A stretch of DNA of 5,304 nucleotides, from contig JALVXO010000008.1 in assembly GCA_027022775.1 (NCBI GenBank), positions 1 to 5,304 on the forward strand. The letters run 5' to 3'. Shown here piece after piece: positions 1 to 5,304 of this stretch. The notes under the pieces were generated by a model. That model made no database searches, was not told the origin of the DNA, and saw only the letters and a list, made by a program, of their open reading frames with translations. This DNA is from Campylobacteraceae bacterium (GTDB taxonomy: Bacteria > Campylobacterota > Campylobacteria > Campylobacterales > Sulfurovaceae). Numbering within the stretch: the first letter of the stretch is position 1; the number at the start of each line of letters is the position of its first letter. Both the position numbers and the translations under genes were made by a program.

Positions 1-272
1 GAGATATAACCCGCAATTTTAGCATATTGGATGAATATGATTATGTTGAGATAGAAGACAAAAAAACGCATAAGACAAAAGGGCTCTTTGTATCTCAAAA
101 GTATGCTGATGAAATTAAAGAAATGCTAAAGAAAAAAATAGAAAAAGAGAAACATCAAAAGTTAGAGAGACTCATGGAGTTTGCCGGAAATTTAGAAATT
201 GAAGATAGATTTAAAGAGCTCTCTGCAAAAGAGATAAGAGCAAAGATTGCAGAGGAAAAGTATGGCAAATAA
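1..272 (+). CDS. Putative antitoxin-like small charged protein, 5' partial
   Basis: The frame is open from the window edge (first complete codon at 3) to TAA at 270-272, giving at least 89 residues. A TTG at 27 could start an 81-residue protein, but it has no Shine-Dalgarno sequence upstream and the open frame before it reads sensibly (DITRNFSIL...), so I favour a gene truncated by the window. I do not recognise the family. The N-terminal part (DEYDYVEIED) looks like a small beta-rich module. The rest is strongly charged, Lys/Glu-rich and predicted helical (about residues 28-55 of the 81-residue form), ending in AKEIRAKIAEEKYGK. There is no signal peptide or membrane segment. Its 3' end overlaps a PIN-domain gene by 11 nt, the usual order and spacing for a type II antitoxin before its toxin, with the C-terminal helices as the likely toxin-binding part. 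The antitoxin role rests on context, not on a recognised fold. Confidence 0.6.
   Translation, partial: DITRNFSILDEYDYVEIEDKKTHKTKGLFVSQKYADEIKEMLKKKIEKEKHQKLERLMEFAGNLEIEDRFKELSAKEIRAKIAEEKYGK
251..256 (+). promoter_or_regulatory. Ribosome binding site deciding the PIN gene start
   Basis: AGAGGA lies 5 nt before ATG 262 and within the end of the upstream gene. It supports ATG 262 over the upstream in-frame TTG at 247, which would add five residues (MQRKS) ahead of the typical PIN N-terminus ANKIFLDTN. Confidence 0.6.
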
Positions 273-672
273 GATATTTTTAGATACAAATATAGTCTTG
301 GATTTGCTAGAGAGTTCGCGGAAAAACCACCAAAAGGCAATTGAGCTTTTAGAGCATTTAATAAACAATAGCTGGGAGATTTACATAAGCGAAGATATGC
401 TCTCTACAATTTATTATGTTGCAAAAGATAAAAGAACAGTGTTGCTTTTTATCGAAAAAGTGATTTTGACAGATTGGAATGTGCTCTCTTTCGGAAAGAG
501 TGTAATTAAAAATGCAACAAGATTTGCTTTAGAAAAAGATTGCGATTTAGAAGATGCTCTGCAGTGTTTTTGCGCCAAAGAGTGCGAATGCAGGATTTTC
601 TTGACATCAGATAAAAAATTTATCGATTGCGGTATAGAGATTTTAGATTATGATGGTTTTTTAAATGGGTAA
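262..672 (+). CDS. PIN-domain RNase, probable VapC-like toxin
   Basis: This 136-residue protein has the length and acidic residues of a single-domain PIN nuclease. FLDTN gives the first Asp (D8). The second acid is probably E44 in SEDML. D95/D98 sit in DLEDALQ, a standard PIN block, and D117 is in TSDKKF. These residues bind Mg2+ or Mn2+ in the family and cleave RNA, so a complete set suggests an active enzyme. No signal peptide or membrane segment is seen, so it should be cytoplasmic. The start at ATG 262 is set by AGAGGA at 251-256 and overlaps the upstream small gene by 11 nt, consistent with a translationally coupled antitoxin-toxin pair. Its last 8 nt overlap the start of the glycosyltransferase gene, so it may be co-transcribed with the glycosylation genes. 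The RNA target is unknown. It could instead be a domesticated PIN protein without toxic activity. Family call firm, toxin role likely. Confidence 0.85.
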   Translation: MANKIFLDTNIVLDLLESSRKNHQKAIELLEHLINNSWEIYISEDMLSTIYYVAKDKRTVLLFIEKVILTDWNVLSFGKSVIKNATRFALEKDCDLEDALQCFCAKECECRIFLTSDKKFIDCGIEILDYDGFLNG

Positions 673-1873
673 ATCGATTTGGTTTATAAATGATTATGCG
701 GGAAGCCGCTATCACGGGATGGAATTTAGAAATTACTATTTTGCAAAAGAGTTTGTCAAACGGGGGCACAGTGTAACAATAATCAGTGCTTCATTTTCAC
801 ACCTTTTTAAAAAACTTCCAAAAGTTGAAAGCAGCTATAGCTTTGAAGAGATAGACGGCATAACATATCTATGGATAAAAGTGCCAAAATACAGCCGTTC
901 TACTGATCCAAAAAGAGTTTTAAAATGGTTTATATTTACAAAAAAGCTTTACTCTTTGCCGCTAAATAAAATGGACAAGCCAGATGTTATTGTTGCTTCG
1001 CCAATGGCGCCTTTTATGGTTTTTCCGGCATACAGACTGGCAAAAAAATTTGGGGCGAAATTTTTTTATGAAGTAAAAGATATATGGCCTCTTACACTGC
1101 AGGAACTTGGCGGTTTTAGCAAATTAAATCCGCTGATAGCCGCAATGGGTTTTGCCGAAAAATTTGCAATAAAAAAAGCTGACAGGGTTATCTCTTCGCT
1201 AAAAAATTACGGAGAGCATTTAAAAGTTGACTTAAAAATAGATAAACATTTTGAGTGGATTAATAACGGTATCGACTTAAGCGAATATAAAAACAGAGAA
1301 AATCTGCCAAAAAGGATAGAGGAAATTTTGCCAAAAGATAAATTTTTAGTCGGTTATACGGGGGCACTTGGAATACCAAATGATATGAAAACCTGTTGCG
1401 AAGCGGCAAAAATCTTGCAAAATCGAAAAGATATTGCGTTTATTATAGTCGGAGACGGCATAGAGAAGCAAAATTTAGTAAATACTTATGGCAACTTGGA
1501 TAATATTTTATTTATCGAACCTATTAAAAAAAGCCAAGTGCAAAGTATGCTGGAGCATTTTGATGTATGCTATATCGGCTGGAAAAAAGAGAGGCTTTAT
1601 AATTACGGAATTTCGCCAAATAAAATATTTGATTACTTTTACAGCGGCAAGCCTATTTTGCATGCATATTCTGGCAAAGGTGATTTGGTTGAGCTGGCAA
1701 ATGCCGGCGTTACGGTCGAAGCTCAAAATCCGCAGGCGGTTGCAAAAGGAATAGAAAAAATGGTAAGCCTCTCTGATAAAAAACGGCAAGAAATGGGACA
1801 AAACGGCAAAAAATATGTGCTGGAAAATTTTACTTACGAAAAATTGGCAGAAAAATTTGAAAGGTTATTATGA
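665..1873 (+). CDS. Glycosyltransferase family 4, WbuB-like
   Basis: This 402-residue GT-B fold enzyme very likely adds a sugar from a nucleotide donor to a lipid-linked glycan on the cytoplasmic side of the membrane. The N-terminal domain carries the WbuB-type signature around residues 18-40 (GMEFRNYYFAKEF, then RGHSVTIISAS) and EVKDIWPLT at 136-144. The hinge NNGID is at 200-204. The C-terminal donor domain has YTGALG (231-236), IVGDG (261-265) and the nucleotide-sugar block SPNKIFDYFYSGKPI (317-331), in which D323 takes the place of the first Glu of the GT4 E-x7-E motif. There is no membrane segment. ATG 665 matches the family's usual N-terminus. It has no good Shine-Dalgarno sequence and lies 8 nt inside the PIN gene, so translation is probably coupled. 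It is not like C. jejuni PglA in sequence as I recall it. Donor and acceptor cannot be read from sequence. Family call is firm; assignment to the N-glycan pathway is inferred from its overlap with pglB. Confidence 0.9.
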   Translation: MGKSIWFINDYAGSRYHGMEFRNYYFAKEFVKRGHSVTIISASFSHLFKKLPKVESSYSFEEIDGITYLWIKVPKYSRSTDPKRVLKWFIFTKKLYSLPLNKMDKPDVIVASPMAPFMVFPAYRLAKKFGAKFFYEVKDIWPLTLQELGGFSKLNPLIAAMGFAEKFAIKKADRVISSLKNYGEHLKVDLKIDKHFEWINNGIDLSEYKNRENLPKRIEEILPKDKFLVGYTGALGIPNDMKTCCEAAKILQNRKDIAFIIVGDGIEKQNLVNTYGNLDNILFIEPIKKSQVQSMLEHFDVCYIGWKKERLYNYGISPNKIFDYFYSGKPILHAYSGKGDLVELANAGVTVEAQNPQAVAKGIEKMVSLSDKKRQEMGQNGKKYVLENFTYEKLAEKFERLL

Positions 1874-3969
1874 GTGGGTTTAAAAAATATGAAGTTTGGA
1901 TTTATATAATTATTGCTTATCTCTTTAGCGTTGCTATGCGCTATACATGGATTCATCACGCCGCAGGTATTGACAGTTTTTCCTGGCACGGGCAGACGAT
2001 GATAAATACTAATGATGGCTATTTCTGGTTAAGCGGGGTTAAAAATCTTTTTGATAACTCTTTAGCATATAACCCGCGTGTGCCGGGACTTGAGTACGGG
2101 CTGGTGGCATTTACCTACATGCTTGCTAAAATATTGCCATTTAGCCCGGATACAATTGCGCTTTACCTGCCGGTATTTATTGCAAGTTTAATTGTAATTC
2201 CGGTAATTTTAATTATGAAACTTTACGGCAAACCGTTTTTAGGTTTTTTGGCTGCGCTGATTACCGCTATTGCGTGGAGTTTTTATAACCGCACTATGGC
2301 AGGATATTACGATACTGACCTTTTTGCCATTGTCTTTCCGGTATTTATAGTTTACTTTTTAATCAGAACCGTTAAAGAGGATAATTTAAATACCCTCTTT
2401 ATTGCAATGCTTTTAAATACGCTCTATTTTTATGCTTACGATGCTTCCAAACCTGTAATTTACGGGATTGGGCTAGGGTTTATTGCATACTGTGCAGTGT
2501 TTAAATTTAAAAACGAAAAGCTTTTTGATTATATCTTTTTAATTTCGGTATCGATGCTCGACATAGACTGGCGCATCCGCTTGCTTTTGATAATAGCTTC
2601 ATTTGCACTTGTAAAAAGCGGCGCTCTAAAAGAGAAATTGCACAAAGCGGTTTTGGCAGCTGTCTTGGTGGTGCTTTTTTTATGGATTAACAATGTTTTT
2701 GGCATTATTTGGAGTAAAATATATGAATATATAGCAACGGGCGTAGAGCAGGTTAACGGGCTTAAATTTTATCAGGTTCACCAGACAATCAGCGAAGCGG
2801 GAAAAATCTCTTTTAAAACTTTTGCAAATAGAATTTCAGGTTCAATTATAGGATTTATTATTTCAACTGCAGGTTACGCCCTGCTATCCTTTAGGAAAAA
2901 AGAGTTTTTACTTTTCTTGCCGCTTGTTGCAATAGGCTTTTTTGCATACATAGGCGGCCTGCGCTTTACGGTTTATGCAATTGCACCTTTAGCGATGGGC
3001 GTGGTCTATCTGTTTTGGATAATAGCGCAGTATATAGATAATAAAAAACTGCAATACACTTTTGTTGCACTGGCTTCGTTTGCGGTGCTCTATCCTAATA
3101 TCCGGCATGTGTTTAATTACAATAGAGCCATCTCTACAGTTTTTTTAAAATCTGAAGTTGAAGATTTGGATAAGTTAAATAAAATTGCTGCCAATAAAGA
3201 TTATACTCTTACCTGGTGGGATTACGGCTATCCGGTTTGGTACTACAGTGATACAAATACACTCATAGATGGCGGTAAGCACAATAACGACAACTTTATA
3301 ATTTCTAAAATCATGCTTACTAATTCGCCTCAACTGGCGGCAAACTTAAGCCGTTTAAGTGTAGAAGAGTATGTAAAAAAACATTACACTACTAAACCTA
3401 TTATAGATGATTTAATTAAAGAATCCAAGCTTGAGCCGGATGCATTTTTAGCCTCTTTAGAAAACCAAGATTACAAGCTTCCTGCCAAAACCCGAGATAT
3501 ATATATTTACTTGCCGCTTAGAATGAGCAATATAATGGGAGCAGTTGAACTTTTTAGCAATTTAGATTTAAAAACAGGAAAACCGCTTGAGTATATGTTT
3601 TGGTATTATGGTTATAAAGTTAAAGAAAAAGGGGGATTGCTGCTTTTAAGCAACGAAAGATATTTCAGCCTGCTGGATTTAAACAGAGGAGTTTATAGAG
3701 TAGGTAAAAACAGTGCCAAAATTCTATTTATGCAAAAAGTTTATTTAAGAAAAGATAATACAATTGTTGCAGACAAAAAGGAGTTTTTTAATAAAAACGG
3801 CTCTATGGTTGTGCTCTATTTGGAGAGTTACGGCAAATATATTGTAATGACAAAAAATTACTACAACTCTATGTATGTCCAGATGGGGCTTTTGGGTAAT
3901 TACGACAAAGATTTATTTGAACTTGTTGTTAAATCTCCATACAGCAGAATTTACAAGGTAAAAAAATAG
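1870..3969 (+). CDS. pglB: Oligosaccharyltransferase PglB (STT3 family)
   Basis: This 699-residue membrane enzyme transfers a glycan from undecaprenyl pyrophosphate to Asn in periplasmic proteins. C. jejuni PglB has 713 residues. Residues 1-425 hold many hydrophobic segments (first about 8-24) and the rest is a soluble periplasmic domain. Key motifs are present: D49 in TNDGY (first metal-site Asp, like C. lari D56), D148-T-D150 in GYYDTD (like D154/D156), TISE 306-309 in external loop 5 with E309 (like E319), R321 in RISGS (like R331, which reads the acidic -2 residue), R365 in GGLRFTVYA (like R375, pyrophosphate binding), WWDYG at 449-453 (sequon Ser/Thr binding) and an M-x-x-I motif at 552-555. 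E309, R321 and R365 share one constant offset from C. lari. ATG 1870 overlaps the preceding stop (ATGA) and has GAAAGG at 1859-1864. The full motif set predicts an active enzyme with a D/E-x-N-x-S/T preference. Confidence 0.96.
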   Translation: MSGFKKYEVWIYIIIAYLFSVAMRYTWIHHAAGIDSFSWHGQTMINTNDGYFWLSGVKNLFDNSLAYNPRVPGLEYGLVAFTYMLAKILPFSPDTIALYLPVFIASLIVIPVILIMKLYGKPFLGFLAALITAIAWSFYNRTMAGYYDTDLFAIVFPVFIVYFLIRTVKEDNLNTLFIAMLLNTLYFYAYDASKPVIYGIGLGFIAYCAVFKFKNEKLFDYIFLISVSMLDIDWRIRLLLIIASFALVKSGALKEKLHKAVLAAVLVVLFLWINNVFGIIWSKIYEYIATGVEQVNGLKFYQVHQTISEAGKISFKTFANRISGSIIGFIISTAGYALLSFRKKEFLLFLPLVAIGFFAYIGGLRFTVYAIAPLAMGVVYLFWIIAQYIDNKKLQYTFVALASFAVLYPNIRHVFNYNRAISTVFLKSEVEDLDKLNKIAANKDYTLTWWDYGYPVWYYSDTNTLIDGGKHNNDNFIISKIMLTNSPQLAANLSRLSVEEYVKKHYTTKPIIDDLIKESKLEPDAFLASLENQDYKLPAKTRDIYIYLPLRMSNIMGAVELFSNLDLKTGKPLEYMFWYYGYKVKEKGGLLLLSNERYFSLLDLNRGVYRVGKNSAKILFMQKVYLRKDNTIVADKKEFFNKNGSMVVLYLESYGKYIVMTKNYYNSMYVQMGLLGNYDKDLFELVVKSPYSRIYKVKK

Positions 3970-5121
3970 ATGCAAGTCCCGTTTCATAAAACCCATACTA
4001 CCAATGAAGAGATAGAGGCGGTCGTAGAAGCCATAAAAAGCGGGTGGCTTACTATGGGACCTAAAACTGTGGAGTTTGAGCGGCGTTTTGGCGAGTATGT
4101 CGGGGCGAAGCACGCAGTAAGCGTAAACAGCGCTACGGCGGCTTTGCATTTGGCGCTTAAGGCTATTGGATTGCAAGAGGGCGATGAGGTTATAGTGCCG
4201 ACAAACACTTTTGTGGCAACTGCCGAAGTGGTTACCTATTTTAATGCCAAGCCAGTGCTTTGCGATATAGAAGAAGATACCCACAATATCGATGTATCTA
4301 AAATAGAAGAGTTAATTACGCCAAAAACCAAAGCGATAATCCCAGTGCATTTTGCCGGGCAGCCGTGTGATATGGATGAAATTTATGGTAAGGTTGAAGG
4401 GCGAAGGGCGAAGAGTGAAGGGGAGATTTTTATAATTGAAGATGCGGCGCATGCGATTCCTAGCGCCTATAAAGGGGTTAAAATCGGCGCACTGCCTAAA
4501 ACCGATATAACCTGCTTTAGCTTTTATGCCACTAAAACACTCTCTACTGGCGAGGGCGGGATGGCAACAACTGCAAATGCCGATTTTGCAAAAAGCATTA
4601 AAATAAACCGCCTGCATGGAATCAGCCGCGACGCGTGGGACAGATACACCGCAAAGGGCAGCTGGTATTACGAAGTGGTGGATAACGGCAATAAATACAA
4701 CACTACCGATATAAACGCCGCGCTTGGCTTGGTTCAATTAAAAAAGCAAGATATGCTGCGCCAAAAAAGAGAAGCTATTGCAAAAAGATACATCGAAGCC
4801 TTTAAAGACAACCCAAATATAACACTGCCTGTAATTAAAAAAGACAGAGAGACATCTTGGCACCTTTTTGTGGTTAAAGTGCCAAACCGAGACAGAGTTA
4901 TCGAAGAGTTAAAAAGCCGCGGAGTCGGCTGCAGCGTGCATTTTATTCCTGTGCATAAGCACCCTTATTACAAAGAGAAATTCGGCTATAAAGAGGGCGA
5001 TTATCCTGTTGCAAACAAAGTTTACAAGCAGAGTCTTTCGCTTCCTATTTACCCCGATATGAGCGACGAAGAGGTAAATTATGTTATAAAAAATCTTTTA
5101 GAGGTTATAGAGCGTGTATAA
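3970..5121 (+). CDS. DegT/DnrJ/EryC1-family PLP-dependent sugar aminotransferase (ArnB-like)
   Basis: This 383-residue, fold-type I cytoplasmic enzyme should transfer an amino group, usually from glutamate, to a keto group of a nucleotide sugar, most likely at C4. Seen in order: SGWLTMGPK (24-32), NSATAALHLAL (53-63, cofactor phosphate region), VPTNTFVATAE (76-86), IIPVHFAG (123-130), IEDAAHA with D158 facing the pyridine nitrogen (156-162), FSFYATKTLSTGEGG with PLP lysine K189 (183-197), YNTTDINAALGLVQL (243-257), WHLFVVKVP (297-305) and VHFIPVH (323-329). The blocks resemble ArnB more than my recollection of C. jejuni PglE. Residues 139-154, between MDEI and IIED, are about six longer than in E. 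coli ArnB and are encoded partly by a heptamer repeat. ATG 3970 follows the pglB stop directly, with AAGG at 3955-3958. In this context it probably supplies the 4-amino sugar of the N-glycan (PglE-like role), but the substrate is inferred. Confidence 0.9.
   Translation: MQVPFHKTHTTNEEIEAVVEAIKSGWLTMGPKTVEFERRFGEYVGAKHAVSVNSATAALHLALKAIGLQEGDEVIVPTNTFVATAEVVTYFNAKPVLCDIEEDTHNIDVSKIEELITPKTKAIIPVHFAGQPCDMDEIYGKVEGRRAKSEGEIFIIEDAAHAIPSAYKGVKIGALPKTDITCFSFYATKTLSTGEGGMATTANADFAKSIKINRLHGISRDAWDRYTAKGSWYYEVVDNGNKYNTTDINAALGLVQLKKQDMLRQKREAIAKRYIEAFKDNPNITLPVIKKDRETSWHLFVVKVPNRDRVIEELKSRGVGCSVHFIPVHKHPYYKEKFGYKEGDYPVANKVYKQSLSLPIYPDMSDEEVNYVIKNLLEVIERV
4396..4423 (+). repeat. Heptanucleotide tandem repeat inside the aminotransferase gene
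   Basis: Four adjacent 7-nt units read gaagggc (4396-4402), gaagggc (4403-4409), gaagagt (4410-4416) and gaagggg (4417-4423). The preceding seven bases taaggtt (4389-4395) may be a decayed fifth unit. The units encode approximately E-G-R-R-A-K-S-E-G in the stretch between MDEI and the IIEDAAH block, where the family normally has a helix and strand start. Three units (21 nt) keep the reading frame. The pattern resembles the heptamer repeats (complement of the type cttcgcc/cttcact) that I recall as interspersed elements in several bacterial genomes. That link is recollection, not a search result. Confidence 0.75.
5100..5104 (+). promoter_or_regulatory. Ribosome binding site supporting a GTG start for the sugar transferase
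   Basis: AGAGG lies 9 nt before GTG 5114, within the last codons of the aminotransferase gene. It supports GTG as the start of the PglC-like gene. The next in-frame ATG (codon 48) would remove the membrane segment. Confidence 0.5.
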
Positions 5122-5304
5122 GAGCTTTGGGAAAAGGGCTTTTGATTTGGCGGCTTCGGTTTTGGGACTGGCGCTTTTATCGCCGCTTTTTGTGATTATT
5201 GCTCTTTTAATTAAATTTAGCTCAAAGGGTCCCGTATTTTTTGTGCAAAAAAGGATGGGCAGGGATTTTAAAGAGTTTAATCTCTATAAATTTCGCTCTA
5301 TGGT
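5114..5304 (+). CDS. PglC-like initiating phosphoglycosyl transferase, 3' partial
   Basis: Sixty-three complete codons are visible before the window ends. The protein begins MYKSFGKRAFDLAASVLGL, has one hydrophobic re-entrant helix (about residues 10-34) with the Ser-Pro kink S23-P24 typical of monotopic phosphoglycosyl transferases, then GPVFFVQKRMGR (39-50) and the family block YKFRSM (58-63). The catalytic Asp-Glu pair of the family falls just beyond the edge. The family transfers a phospho-sugar from a UDP-sugar to undecaprenyl phosphate at the cytoplasmic membrane face, the first committed step of glycan assembly. The lack of a long N-terminal multi-helix region indicates the small PglC-type class, not WbaP/WcaJ. 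It starts at GTG with AGAGG 9 nt upstream and overlaps the aminotransferase gene by 8 nt, so it is in the same operon. In C. jejuni the PglC sugar is diNAc-bacillosamine; here the sugar is unknown, though it may well be the product of the aminotransferase pathway. Confidence 0.88.
   Translation, partial: MYKSFGKRAFDLAASVLGLALLSPLFVIIALLIKFSSKGPVFFVQKRMGRDFKEFNLYKFRSM

Noticed and set aside
27..29. TTG as the start of the first gene
   Set aside because: No Shine-Dalgarno sequence before it and the frame stays open to the window edge, so the gene probably begins outside.
466..471. TTGACA, a perfect -35-like hexamer inside the PIN gene
   Set aside because: No -10-like hexamer at 16-18 nt; the sequence there is about tttcgg. 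It reads as ordinary coding sequence (LTDW).
601..654. TTGACA at 601-606 with TATAGA (633-638) or TATGAT (649-654), a possible promoter for the glycosyltransferase
   Set aside because: Spacers of 26 and 42 nt are far from the normal 16-18, and TATGAT is only 10 nt from ATG 665. A relaxed Campylobacterota promoter cannot be excluded but is not supported.
1488..1801. Alternative open frames on both strands within the glycosyltransferase gene
   Set aside because: They overlap the conserved donor-binding domain in other frames and show no family motifs.
2060..2080. Similarity of catataacccgc here to atataacccgc at the window start, as a possible direct repeat
   Set aside because: The match is short (about 11 nt), both copies are in coding sequence, and no element boundaries or further homology flank them.
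1040..3150. Homopolymer tracts of seven or so A or T (for example near 1044, 1065, 1169, 2675 and 3140) as phase-variation switches
   Set aside because: Such tracts are expected in AT-rich coding DNA, and none is a long G/C tract of the kind used for switching in Campylobacter. No frame disruption is seen.
3913..4284. Minus-strand open frame of 123 codons across the pglB/aminotransferase junction
   Set aside because: It lies opposite two clearly conserved coding regions, has no recognisable domain and is a shadow frame.
4312..4737. Minus-strand open frame of 141 codons inside the aminotransferase gene
   Set aside because: It is a shadow of a conserved PLP enzyme gene. Its sequence tracks the complement of that gene, including the heptamer repeat.

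Overview
The window is compact, AT-rich and fully coding. Six genes lie on the + strand, end to end or overlapping, with no intergenic gap longer than zero bases. The oligosaccharyltransferase is of the bacterial PglB type and the locus is arranged like a Campylobacter-type pgl locus. Together with the AT-rich, Lys/Ile/Phe-rich coding, this points to a Campylobacterota (Epsilonproteobacteria) genome, more likely a free-living sulfur-metabolising relative (Sulfurimonas-like) than Campylobacter itself. The phylum assignment is moderately secure; the genus is a guess.

Layout. Positions 1-272 hold the 3' part of a small charged protein, probably an antitoxin, open to the left edge. Positions 262-672 encode a PIN-domain RNase with the acidic active-site set, probably the cognate toxin; the two genes overlap by 11 nt. 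Positions 665-1873 encode a GT4 glycosyltransferase of the WbuB-like type, starting inside the end of the PIN gene. Positions 1870-3969 encode PglB (STT3 family), joined to the glycosyltransferase by an ATGA overlap. Positions 3970-5121 encode a PLP-dependent DegT/DnrJ/EryC1-type sugar aminotransferase with no spacer from pglB. Positions 5114-5304 hold the first 63 codons of a PglC-like phosphoglycosyl transferase, cut by the right edge.

How the genes fit together (inference from families). The aminotransferase makes a nucleotide-activated 4-amino sugar. The PglC-like enzyme puts a sugar phosphate on undecaprenyl phosphate to start a lipid-linked glycan. The GT4 enzyme extends it on the cytoplasmic face, and PglB transfers the finished glycan to asparagine in periplasmic proteins. 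The flippase and any further transferases are not in the window. The conserved Arg equivalent to C. lari PglB R331 predicts the acidic -2 sequon rule.

The two most noteworthy points are a short heptanucleotide tandem repeat inside the aminotransferase gene (4396-4423), where the protein has about six extra residues relative to ArnB, and a toxin-antitoxin-like pair spliced by overlapping reading frames to the head of a protein-glycosylation operon. I see no clearly new system. The rest is a recognisable but divergent N-glycosylation locus.
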